A DNA stretch of 64,000 nt from Fen-1254 sp963778945 (GTDB lineage Bacteria; Bacteroidota; Ignavibacteria; UBA10030), in assembly GCA_963778945.1 (NCBI GenBank), contig CAVZWL010000016.1, forward strand, positions 112,017 through 176,016, given 5' to 3'. The notes under the pieces were generated by a model. That model was not told where the DNA came from. It saw only the letters and a list, made by a program, of their open reading frames with translations, and made no database searches. Shown here in pieces: positions 43,923 to 53,006 of the stretch; the stretch's first letter is position 1, and each line of letters begins with the position of its first letter. Position numbers and translations under genes: made by a program.

Positions 43923-45970
43923 AATTATATGCTCCATAAAGAATTTGATCTTGAGAGGCGTATATTTGTGGTGTAATATCACTGACTCCTTCACTGAACG
44001 CATGTATAAAAAAGTTTGGGAACGATGGCCATGTATAAGGGTTTCCATTCTCATCTACGTGCATTGGACTTGAAGAATCCATAAGGGTATGAAGCGCTTC
44101 ACCAAGAAAGTGTAATGCCAATTCTTTTGAATCTATATCTCCATAACACGCAAATTTTCTTGCAAGGCTTAAATTATGCGCTATAAAATCCTCTCGCTCT
44201 CTTATTGCATCTGCAATAGATTGACCTGGTCTTCTCATTGAATGCCAAGGAGCATACTTAATTGCCCACGCTGTTTCTGAATCAAATAGTTCGCTTTCAG
44301 CAATCAATATTTCTAAATCTGTTGAAAGAATGTGGGCTCCTAAAGCATGTCTTAATAAGGCCTCATGGGCCTCAGAATTCCATTGCCCAGTTTTATCAAT
44401 ATGATTAATCGGATCATTATTAACATATAAGAATAAATTTGAACTACCTACCCAAAATATCAATGGATCTTTTGACGTCCATCTTCCCACACTCGCATCA
44501 TAATCTCTCACACCAAATCTTACGAGCTTTGTTTGCCCATCATACAACCCTCCGGCATAAGCAAACGGTTGAAAGTCTGGGTTGCTGTTAGAAAGCACAT
44601 TCCCGAATTCGTCATAGTCCATTTGCTGAACAATTTCACCGGTATACACATTGACTACCATTCGCACTGAACCAAGCTGATCCGTTATGAATTGATATAT
44701 TGCACAATTCTTGCTCATAAAGTTACCCATAAACTGTGCAGTGACATTGCCTGATGAATCAAGTTCCGCGATGGGAGACAATTGTCCCGCATAAATCCAT
44801 TTCTTTACAATCGCTCCGTTTAATTTCTTTCCAATCCTTCTATTTTGTCCATCAATGACATACTCAATGACGTCTCTATTAGGTAACACAACTTTTATGA
44901 GATTGCCAAAATAATCATAAGTATAGCTTGTTGTATCTTCTCCTACAATCTTCTTCTGGAGCTCACCGTTTTTGGAATAAATGTACTGAGCGTTTCCATA
45001 AGAAAGCATCCGGTCTTGAACGTCATACGTTCCGCTGTCGGATGTCGCTTGCATGATATGCGCCTTCCTGTTTCCATTAGGATCATACGAATAGGTCGAT
45101 ATCAAGGTATCATTGCGCCAAACTTGAGACAGTCTGCCCAGAACATCATACGCATATTGCTTCACCGTCATCCGTCCTTGATTCACTTCTGTCAAAATCG
45201 ATATGCGACCAAGCGAATCTCGTTCATAACTTGTCTGGAAGATAGATGATCCGTTAAAATCGGCTTCATAATATGAACAAGCTCCAAGAGTATCGTAATC
45301 CTGATTTGTCGTGAAACCTGATTGATTGTCTTGGAACATAAAATATGTTTGCGTTACTCTTCCAGTTGCCATGTCTCGACTTATACTCATGACATGCCGA
45401 CGATAACAAGGCGAATCGAATTCAACAGAACTCAATAATCCGTCTTGATTATAGCCATAGTACATTTGAACATCATAATCAGGCGCGTTTGGATTTTGTA
45501 CCCATAATTCCTGAGATGATAACCGGAAATTATTATCATAATCGTAATACAGATGAGCAGCATTCGCCCCAATACCGGATACAGATGTCAGCATCGAGCC
45601 ATCGTAGGTATACGTCGCAGTATCCTGAGGAGACATCAAGGTATCCAGCAATCCCGTGGCAGACGAATATCTGAAGTCGATCGCTCCTCTATCGAACAGA
45701 ATTTCTTTAGGTCTGCTGACCGATCCGCCGCAGCTTCCGCAGCCGACTGTATCGTAAATAGTTTCGATGACTCCGCTGTCAGGACGAATGACGCCGACAA
45801 TTTGTTGATCCTTATTATATTGATAACCGGTAGCCGTACTCATTGAATCCAATATAGGCGGCGTATATTTTGAAGTCAAATCCACGCTTGTATAATCGAA
45901 GCTATGGGCAGGCTTGGATAGAGGCGTTAACGATGTTGGATTGCTATTTGCATTAATGCTCCGCCATCGG
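43906..45970 (-). CDS. Rhs core cassette with zinc phospholipase/nuclease-like toxin tip (module C), N-terminally truncated
   Basis: About 480 residues of YD repeats (YDYFGNLIKV, YDVLGRLSQV, YDPNGNRKAH) lead into the Rhs core YQFITDQLGSVRMVVN...YDEFGNVLS...GGLYDGQTKLVRFGVRDYDASVGRWTSKDPLIF. The C-terminal tip of about 170 residues is new: EAHEALLRHAL, WAIKYAPWHSM, and FLGEALHTLMDSSSPMHVDENGNPYTW. The spaced His/Asp pattern (H...H-x3-MD...PMH) resembles zinc phospholipase C or S1/P1 nuclease sites; this is inference. The 5' end at about 45970 meets a stop with no proper start (GTG at 45885 is the best), so it is an orphan cassette. Nearly identical to the cassette at 48261-49741. Confidence 0.7.
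44480..45960. repeat. 1.48-kb direct repeat, copy 2 (Rhs core cassette)
   Basis: Partner of the repeat at 48261-49741. The copies share YD repeats and the Rhs core but carry different toxin tips. Confidence 0.85.
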
Positions 45971-46100
45971 CGTTAATCCTCCTCAATGCATTTTTGATTT
46001 ACACAAATTCATAAATTGATTCTTTCTCTTATTCTAAATGACAATTTCATTTATCGTATCATTTATACTCCCGACCGTGCTTAATATTATTTTAGGTCCT
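45971..46100. other. short intergenic region upstream of Rhs cassette C
   Basis: AT-rich sequence without a gene. It is the point where homology between the two Rhs cassettes ends. Confidence 0.4.
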
Positions 46101-46541
46101 TCAAGGGTTTAAAGATTTATTTTTTAAAAGTTCTGGATGGTCTTCTACATATTTGCTCAACATTCTATTATAAACCGAAGCATATTTGCGGGCTATATCC
46201 TGTAAACGTCGATGTTCTTCATTTATAACAACGTCGCTTGTTCCACGGATAACCTTTATCCCATAAATTTTTTTATATAAAGTATATTTTTCTATTGTCT
46301 CCACGCCTGGCAATTCCAAAGCTAGTCCCATAATACCAATGAATCTTAAATCATTATTGGCTATCGACCTTTTTAAATCAATCTCTGGATTGGCTTTTTC
46401 CATTTTTATCAGGTCTGGATCAAGCGATACTGATGCAATTGATGTTTTATTACAAAGTGATTTGACTATTACAATTAGAGCTATCGCAAAGATAGCTATC
46501 AATGCGATAATTAGCGTTTTGACCTTTTGTGAATTATTCAT
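46101..46541 (-). CDS. putative immunity protein (module B), membrane-anchored
   Basis: The 146-residue protein has one N-terminal transmembrane helix (TLIIALIAIFAIALIVIVKSLC) and a soluble domain (PEIDLKRSIANNDLRFIGIMGLALELPGVETIEKYTLYKKIYGIKVIRGTSDVVINEEHRRLQDIARKYASVYNRML). It begins 14 bases after the module B toxin stop. The layout fits an immunity protein acting outside the cytoplasmic membrane. The family was not recognised. Confidence 0.45.
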   Translation of the reverse strand: MNNSQKVKTLIIALIAIFAIALIVIVKSLCNKTSIASVSLDPDLIKMEKANPEIDLKRSIANNDLRFIGIMGLALELPGVETIEKYTLYKKIYGIKVIRGTSDVVINEEHRRLQDIARKYASVYNRMLSKYVEDHPELLKNKSLNP

Positions 46542-46555
46542 TTGAAATCCTTTTG

Positions 46556-47194
46556 TTAATATTCTATTCTTTTCGCCTCTCCAAGCTCTTCCATTATAGG
46601 GTTTTCATTTTGATTTACATTATCCATATTAGCAGGACCACTATCTCGGGTGCCAGTCACGGCGTGTCCAAGTTCATGTGCGATTTTTCTATCTAAGGTT
46701 GCGAATATTGTTCCCCATTGGGTTTCAATTGGCACAAGAGCATTTAAGGAGATGTGTATTTCTGTAGTTGGCGCATCATCACACTCATTCTTAGATCCAT
46801 AGGTTGCAAGATGTATTGTGCGTGGTACACCTTGATCCCGAATCATGTTTTCTAGTTCCTTTCCTCGCTTAGTATTTAGAACGCGATTAAGCGATGATTC
46901 TGCCCATGCTTTATCTTCTGCACTCCAATTCCCTATAAAGTGTAAATAAACTGGTTTTTCCCATGGCCACAATCTCAAACCATATAAATCAATATAATTT
47001 ATCGGATCATTTCCAACATAACCATATAAGCTCGTTTCACCACCACTAAAGAAAATCGGATCCTTACATGTCCACCTTCCTACACTTGCATCATAATCCC
47101 TCGCGCCAAATCTTACGAGCTTTGTTTGCCCATCATACAACCCCCCTGCATACGCAAACGGCTGAAAATCCGGGTAAGGTTCAATATTACTCAT
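46556..47194 (-). CDS. orphan Rhs tip with zinc metallopeptidase (M91/NleD-like) toxin domain (module B)
   Basis: The frame opens MSNIEPYPDFQPFAYAGGLYDGQTKLVRFGARDYDASVGRWTCKDPIFF, which is only the last 50-60 residues of an Rhs core, then LYGYVGNDPINYIDLYGL. The tip has the metallopeptidase motif IAHELGHAVTG (HExxH) with a downstream NPIMEELGEAKRIEY. A similar N/E...R segment closes M91/NleD-type effector peptidases. Its ATG lies inside the last codons of immunity gene A, so it could be translated by coupling. Whether it is an active toxin or a stored tip is unknown. Confidence 0.65.
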   Translation of the reverse strand: MSNIEPYPDFQPFAYAGGLYDGQTKLVRFGARDYDASVGRWTCKDPIFFSGGETSLYGYVGNDPINYIDLYGLRLWPWEKPVYLHFIGNWSAEDKAWAESSLNRVLNTKRGKELENMIRDQGVPRTIHLATYGSKNECDDAPTTEIHISLNALVPIETQWGTIFATLDRKIAHELGHAVTGTRDSGPANMDNVNQNENPIMEELGEAKRIEY

Positions 47195-47699
47195 TCTCTT
47201 TTTTTATTCCTGAAGTATAAGACTTATCCGGTCTTTCAAGATTTTTTTTTATTTCTGAATAGGCTTCAAATCTTTCCCTTCCCAAAAAATGAGTCGTGAT
47301 GTGAAATATGCGAGGGAAAAAATCATTGTTACGTTTTATTATTATAAATATATTCCCTGAATTAAACAGGAGCGGAGCTTTTACTTTTATCCATTTGATA
47401 TCTTCACTAGGAATTGTCACTATGCGCAAAGGGCAAATAAAGGCAATCCTATCTCTTTCTGCTATTATTTTACCAGCATATCTATCATATGATTTTAAGA
47501 ATAGTAATATTACAGCGATTGAATAAACCCAGGCCATATAACCAAATATATCTACGGCAACGATAGCCAATATAATTGCCATAATGGTTGGAACTAAAAA
47601 AAAGATGTTTTCTATACCAGCTCGAATAATTGGGTAAGATGAGCTTGTCTGTTCTATGGTGCATCTTGTTTTATCATATTTATTAATTCGTATTTTCAT
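47187..47699 (-). CDS. putative immunity membrane protein (module A)
   Basis: The 170-residue product has a short N-terminal domain and two transmembrane helices (IENIFFLVPTIMAIILAIVAV, MAWVYSIAVILLFL). A cytoplasmic PH-like segment follows (GKIIAERDRIAFICPLRIVTIPSEDIKWIKVK). It starts 11 bases after the toxin A stop. Membrane location would suit immunity to a membrane-acting toxin. No family was recognised. Confidence 0.5.
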   Translation of the reverse strand: MKIRINKYDKTRCTIEQTSSSYPIIRAGIENIFFLVPTIMAIILAIVAVDIFGYMAWVYSIAVILLFLKSYDRYAGKIIAERDRIAFICPLRIVTIPSEDIKWIKVKAPLLFNSGNIFIIIKRNNDFFPRIFHITTHFLGRERFEAYSEIKKNLERPDKSYTSGIKKENE

Positions 47700-47710
47700 G
47701 GGAATATCCT

Positions 47711-50273
47711 TTATTTACATTTGGCATATTTTTCAATCAAAATACTTAGAAGCGTTTTCAAAGGTTCGGGTAGACTATTTATATTATAAGTTCCAGTCGA
47801 CCATGTATATGTACCTTCAATACCGGCTGAGTAGCCATAACCAACGGTGCCTCCTACTCCATATCCATAATTACCATTTGAATTTGCAGGAACATCCCCT
47901 GACGCTCCAAGACCATTCGCAGCTGCTACCGCTACATCCCATCCCCAACCAGTGATATCATCAGGATTATTGACTTCTATAGTACCTCCCCCAACTGAAA
48001 CAACTATTCCCCCACCGAAACCAAGACCAACTCCGACATACTGATAGCCTCTAATTTGTTTAGTGTCTGGATCATATAAATATATGTTGCCTCCTCCACC
48101 CGCGAGAGGAATATCTTCCGTGCCACTTGATGCAGAACCATAAACAAACACATATTTCTTTTTTGTTCCACTTGCATCCCTGCTGTTTATAGGTTCATCA
48201 TTGCAATAAGCATAAATATTTACATCCTCACCTCCAAACCCAATCGGATCCTTGCACGTCCATCTCCCTACGTTTGCATCATAATCCCTCGCTCCAAATC
48301 TTACGAGCTTTGTCTGTGGGTCGTAGAGTCCTCCGGCATACGCAAACGGCTGAAAACCTGGGTTGCTGTTAGAAAGCACATTCCCGAATTCGTCATAGTC
48401 AATTTGCTGAACAATTTCACCGGTATACACATTGACTACCATTCGCACTGAACCAAGCTGATCCGTTATGAATTGATATATTGCACAATTCTTGCTCATA
48501 AAGTTACCCATAAACTGTGCAGTGACATTGCCTGATGAATCAAGTTCCGCGATGGGAGACAATTGTCCCGCATAAATCCATTTCTTTACAATCGCTCCGT
48601 TTAATTTCTTTCCAATCCTTCTATTTTGTCCATCAATGACATACTCAATGACGTCTCTATTAGGTAACATAACTTTTATGAGATTGCCAAAATAATCATA
48701 AGTATAGCTTGTTGTATCTTCTCCTACAATCTTCTTCTGGAGCTCACCGTTTTTGGAATAAATGTACTGAGCGTTTCCATAAGAAAGCATCCGGTCTTGA
48801 ACGTCATACGTTCCGCTGTCGGATGTCGCTTGCATGATATGCGCCTTCCGGTTTCCATTAGGATCATACGAATAGATCGATATCAAGGTATCATTGCGCC
48901 AAACTTGAGACAGTCTGCCCAGAACATCATACGCATATTGCTTCACCGTCATCCGTCCTTGATTCACTTCTGTCAAAATCGATATGCGACCAAGCGAATC
49001 TCGTTCATAACTTGTCTGGAAGATAGATGATCCGTTAAAATCGGCTTCATAATATGAACAAGCTCCAAGAGTATCGTAATCCTGATTTGTCGTGAAACCT
49101 GATTGATTGTCTTGGAACATAAAATATGTTTGCGTTACTCTTCCAGTTGCCATGTCTCGACTTATACTCATGACATGCCGACGATAACAAGGCGAATCGA
49201 ATTCAACAGAACTCAATAATCCGTCTTGATTATAGCCATAGTACATTTGAACATCATAATCAGGCGCATTTGGATTTTGCACCCATAATTCTTGAGATGA
49301 TAAACGAAAATTATTATCATAATCGTAATACAGATGAGCAGCATTCGCCCCAATACCGGATACAGATGTTAGCATCGAGCCATCGTAGGTATACGTCGCA
49401 GTATCCTGAGGAGACATCAAGGTATCCAGCAATCCCGTGGCAGACGAATATCTGAAGTCGATCGCTCCTCTATCGAACAGTATTTCTTTAGGTCTGCTGA
49501 TCGATCCACCACAGGTTCCACAACCAACTGTATCGTAAATAGTTTCTATAATTCCGCTATCAGGACGAATGACGCTAACAATCTGTTGGTCTTTATTATA
49601 GTGATAACTGGTAACAGTACTCATTGAATCTAGCATCGGCGGCGTATATTTTGAAGTCAAGTCCACGCTTGTATAATCGAAGCTGTGTGCCAGCTTGGCG
49701 GGCGGAGTAAGATTCGTAAGATTACCATTAGCATCGTAAGTGTAAAAATCTTGATGTCATCCGGTAATGTTTGCTTCGTAATCCTTCCAACCGAATCATA
49801 CTCAAAAAGGGATATGCGCTTAATCGGATCGGTTGCCGTCGTAAGAAATCCTTGGGGGTTATACGCATAGCTGGCCATCCGACCTGCCTGAGCGACATTT
49901 ACAATTCTTCCTTGTGTATCGTACCTATACGTCGTCGGTGCAATATTGGGAATCGAATCCTTAATGACCCTGCCTATCGAATCGATCCAACTATAGCTTA
50001 CCCTGCCCTGAGGGGTTGTCATCATAAAGCGCTTTATCGTTCCATCATATATCGTTGAATAAACTTGATCGTTTAGCGCAACATATTCACCCATACCGAC
50101 AATATTCAATCCGTTCATTTGTGAAATTATTCGATAATGTCGTACGACGGACTGTAAACCGCTTGGCATTATTGTCGTTGTTGTGGATAACGGCGCTTGC
50201 ATGCCGAAACGCGGATCAGGCGAGTCAACTTCTGTCGTAACTGTCCCGTCCGGAGTTGTTGTTATTACCGTTC
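47711..50273 (-). CDS. Rhs/YD-repeat protein with glycine-rich toxin tip (module A), frameshifted, no N-terminal domain
   Basis: The longest Rhs frame of the locus (about 850 residues) has YD repeats from 50273 (VSYSWIDSIGRVIKDS, YRYDTQGRIVNV, YAYNPQGFLTTA, FEYDSVGRITKQ). A frame change near 49745 precedes the part shared with cassette C. The core ends GGLYDPQTKLVRFGARDYDANVGRWTCKDPIGF. The roughly 145-residue tip is glycine-rich (IPLAGGGGNIYLYDPD, VGVGLGFGGGIVVSVGGGTIEV, YGYGVGGTVGYGYSAGIEGTYTW), compatible with a beta-barrel or pore-forming toxin, though no family was recognised. There is no signal peptide or N-terminal domain. Confidence 0.75.
48261..49741. repeat. 1.48-kb direct repeat, copy 1 (Rhs core cassette)
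   Basis: This segment aligns collinearly with 44480-45960 at a constant offset of 3781 bases. The central block (about 48360-49270) differs by only a handful of substitutions, while both flanks are clearly more diverged. Confidence 0.85.
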
Positions 50274-50291
50274 AAATCATCTGTTGTGTGA

Positions 50292-50837
50292 TCATTCTTC
50301 ACAATTGCGTGCAGCTTCTATGAGCAGCGCTTTTTCGCCCTTATCAATTCCAAATATTGCCAACCTTTGTTGTTCCAAATAAATCGCTTTAGCACGCTCT
50401 AGAATAGTGAGCTTATCCAAATGGATGAAATTAGTACGTTCAGGAATTACATCGTTTATCCAAACAATCAATTTAATCCCTTTTCTTAGATTGCGAACAT
50501 TGAATTCTTTGATTTTTGATTTCTCACGATATTTTAGTTGTTCAGGCACAATTTCCAAAGAATCAAGAACTTTGATCTCCTTAAAATGACCAATAACTTC
50601 CCCAATAATTACATTGACTCTTGTATTATCACTACTCCGTGGTTCATATTCGAGCTGTAATGATTTATTTTTAATATTGATATCTCCGGTTAAAAAAAAT
50701 ATGACATTACGATAATCATTAATAAAAAAGAGTTGATATGATGGACCGTCATCACTATGGAATTGACAATACAGAATCGAACTACAAAAAACAATTGAAG
50801 TAATTGTTCTGGCAGTTATATGTTTTCCTTTCATCAT
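50292..50837 (-). CDS. exported hypothetical protein, putative immunity protein (module E)
   Basis: The 181-residue protein starts MMKGKHITARTITSIVFCSSILYCQFHSDDG, a signal peptide with a possible lipobox ending in Cys. A soluble domain follows (NVIFFLTGDINIKNKSLQLEYEPRS...GIKLIVWINDVIPERTNFIHLDKLTI...AIYLEQQRLAIFGIDKGEKALLIEAARNCEE). It begins 31 bases after the degraded toxin tip E, which looks like a peptidoglycan-acting domain. An exported partner would be expected for that. The role is inferred; no family was recognised. Confidence 0.45.
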   Translation of the reverse strand: MMKGKHITARTITSIVFCSSILYCQFHSDDGPSYQLFFINDYRNVIFFLTGDINIKNKSLQLEYEPRSSDNTRVNVIIGEVIGHFKEIKVLDSLEIVPEQLKYREKSKIKEFNVRNLRKGIKLIVWINDVIPERTNFIHLDKLTILERAKAIYLEQQRLAIFGIDKGEKALLIEAARNCEE

Positions 50838-50868
50838 CTTTACCTCGCTTTATGAATAATATATTAAT

Positions 50869-51174
50869 TTATGGACACAGTTTTGGATCAGTAACTGCTT
50901 TATCTTGAACCAACAGAAAAATAACTCCACCATGAATAATTCTTCTTCTTGAATCTCCAGTTTGAATTATGAAAGTACCGTACGCTTTACCATATTCCAC
51001 GCCAGGAGTTTCAGCTGTGGCAATATCCGTCTTTTCCGACAAAAACATAAGGGGGATTACCAAGAGCTGACTGAAAAGCGGGACCATCATCGCCGTATCC
51101 ATTATTCGACCTGCAATGCAGGCCGGTATATCTAACCATATCTGAAATTGGATGGAATTCTTAGGAATGGTCAA
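50869..51174 (-). pseudogene. degraded toxin tip resembling an L,D-transpeptidase-like domain (module E)
   Basis: Two frames together give GYGDDGPAFQSALGNPPYVFVGKDGY, then GVEYGKAYGTFIIQTGDSRRRIIHGG, followed by LVQDKAVTDPKLCP and a stop. The IQTGDS...IHGG pattern is reminiscent of L,D-transpeptidase-type domains found at the end of some polymorphic toxins, where a catalytic Cys should follow. The expected Cys-containing motif is absent or cut off. The frame changes near 51020, and no Rhs core precedes it. It is a probable remnant. Confidence 0.35.
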
Positions 51175-51204
51175 AAGAGAGCAAAAAGCGGCTTAAAGTT
51201 TAAC

Positions 51205-51266
51205 TTGACATTGTCCTACGTTATGCTTACAGTTGATTACTAATTATTACTAAATTAGTAATCAAC
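51205..51266 (+). promoter_or_regulatory. fic promoter with 13-bp inverted-repeat operator
   Basis: TTGACA (51205-51210), a 17-base spacer and TACAGT (51228-51233) form a promoter. A perfect 13-bp inverted repeat with a 9-base centre (GTTGATTACTAAT at 51232-51244, ATTAGTAATCAAC at 51254-51266) begins in the -10 box. A protein bound there would block transcription of the Fic gene. Confidence 0.6.
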
Positions 51267-51297
51267 TTATAGACACGAAACAAAGGCTTGATTTAAT

Positions 51298-52629
51298 ATG
51301 AAATGGATAGAAAGCCCGCCTAATTGGACGGAGATGTTCAAAAATGGCTCAGATTTAATCTTTGATTCACTTACACGGCCAGAAGTAGCCTCCTTTATTA
51401 ATCATGTAAATGACAGATATCTTTATTGGGATGAATTAAAGTATAGACCATTGCCCGATAAGATTAGCAAAGAAATGGCTTGGACTTTAATAAAATTAAC
51501 TCGGATGACTCAAATTAAAAAGACAGATATATTAGCTAAAAAAGGGACGTATTTCGGGTATTGGCTTCCAGACGGTATTCTTAGAGAATTGCATTTTATT
51601 GACCAAAATGCAACGGGTCAAATCTTAACAAATATGCCTCACATAAGGGAGACTACGAGAGATAAGTATATCATAAGTTCATTAATGGAAGAAGCAATTG
51701 CTTCGAGCATTCTTGAGGGAGCGGCGACAACTCATAAAAAAGCAAAAGAGATGTTGCGCGAAGGAAGAAAACCGCGAACACGCGGGGAAATGATGATAAA
51801 AAACAATTATATGACAATGCTAAAAATTAAGGATCATATTTCAGAAAAACTTTCGATAGAACTTTTGTGTGAAATACAGGCTTCTATTACAAATGAAACC
51901 CTTGACGATTCTTCTGCGAGCGGCAGATTAAGAAATTCAGACGATATAGTAGTAATTGATACGGACGGAACGGTTCTTTATATTCCCCCAAAAGCGAATG
52001 AATTGAAGGAACGCCTTCAGACTTTATGTGATTTTGCGAATATTTCATCGGAAGAACCATTTATACATCCCGTTGTAAAGGCTGCGATGCTCCACTTTTG
52101 GATAGGATATGTCCACCCATTTGTGGATGGAAACGGCAGAACAGCAAGAGCACTTTTTTATTGGTACCTTCTGAAAAATAAATATTGGCTTGTAGAGTTT
52201 TTGCCGATATCGCGCATCATTTTGAAAGCTCCTGTAAAATATAAAATGGCATATTTATATTCTGAAAAAGACGACAACGATTTAACTTATTTTATTATGT
52301 TCCACTTGAGAGCTTTTCACTTATCCATTGAAGATCTTAAGAAGTATATTTCAAAAAAACAGAAAGAGCTAGAAGAAGCAAGATCGCTGCTTAAGCGGAT
52401 TCCAGCCTTAAATCACAGACAACAGGAATTAATCAACCATGCGATACGCCACCCGGAGGCTGTTTATACTATTTATAGACATATGAGAACCCACGGAATA
52501 GTCTATCAGACAGCAAGAAATGATCTACTTCATCTCGCTAACCGAGGACTTTTTAGATTGGAAAAAAGTGCAAGACCTTATGAATTCTTTCCAGTTGATG
52601 ATTTAACAAAAAAATTGAAAAAACGATAA
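51298..52629 (+). CDS. Fic-domain AMP-transferase with built-in inhibitory helix and C-terminal winged helix
   Basis: The 443-residue protein has an N-terminal DUF4172-like region. The inhibitory helix motif S-x-x-x-E-G lies in EEAIASSILEGAATT. The Fic core has the complete active site HPFVDGNGRTAR, preceded by a target-binding flap (TDGTVLYIPPK). The C-terminal 100 residues form a helical and winged-helix region (LNHRQQELINHAIRHPEAVYTIYRHMRTHGIVYQTARNDLLHLANRGLFRLE). The enzyme should transfer AMP from ATP to a protein target and be self-inhibited (class II Fic). The winged helix may bind the palindrome at 51232-51266. No Shine-Dalgarno precedes the ATG. It stands alone downstream of the Rhs locus. 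Confidence 0.92.
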   Translation: MKWIESPPNWTEMFKNGSDLIFDSLTRPEVASFINHVNDRYLYWDELKYRPLPDKISKEMAWTLIKLTRMTQIKKTDILAKKGTYFGYWLPDGILRELHFIDQNATGQILTNMPHIRETTRDKYIISSLMEEAIASSILEGAATTHKKAKEMLREGRKPRTRGEMMIKNNYMTMLKIKDHISEKLSIELLCEIQASITNETLDDSSASGRLRNSDDIVVIDTDGTVLYIPPKANELKERLQTLCDFANISSEEPFIHPVVKAAMLHFWIGYVHPFVDGNGRTARALFYWYLLKNKYWLVEFLPISRIILKAPVKYKMAYLYSEKDDNDLTYFIMFHLRAFHLSIEDLKKYISKKQKELEEARSLLKRIPALNHRQQELINHAIRHPEAVYTIYRHMRTHGIVYQTARNDLLHLANRGLFRLEKSARPYEFFPVDDLTKKLKKR

Positions 52630-53006
52630 ATCAGGACAACACTTTTAAATTAGTTCCGAATTGAGGGGATTAAGGCGGGAAGATTAAATTGAAAATGCAC
52701 CACTGCCTTTCATTTAAAGAGCTTGTAATTGTTCAGCGCAATGTAACACAATTAATTTTTTGTAACTCCTACACAGCGTATTTTGAAATACATGCCTTTT
52801 TGCTCGTTTTAAATCCCCCTGAATTTAGTATCACATATACGTGATTCATTTATCTCAGTTGGAACATGCGCTGCATGTTAACATTTTTATGTCTCCGACT
52901 GGCGTCTTTGAAAAAGAGAAATAAGCATCATGCATCTGCATTATACATTTTTATGTTTCCAACTCTTTCAACCATTCTTCTTCATAATGTAAAACCCCTG
53001 ACGGCA
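52630..53006. other. intergenic region without a recognisable gene
   Basis: No gene is supported. It contains TTTTAAATCCCCCTGAAT near 52808, a motif that also occurs near 34632, and two copies of ACATTTTTATGT (about 52881 and 52946). The right part is the 3' flank of lexA. Confidence 0.45.
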
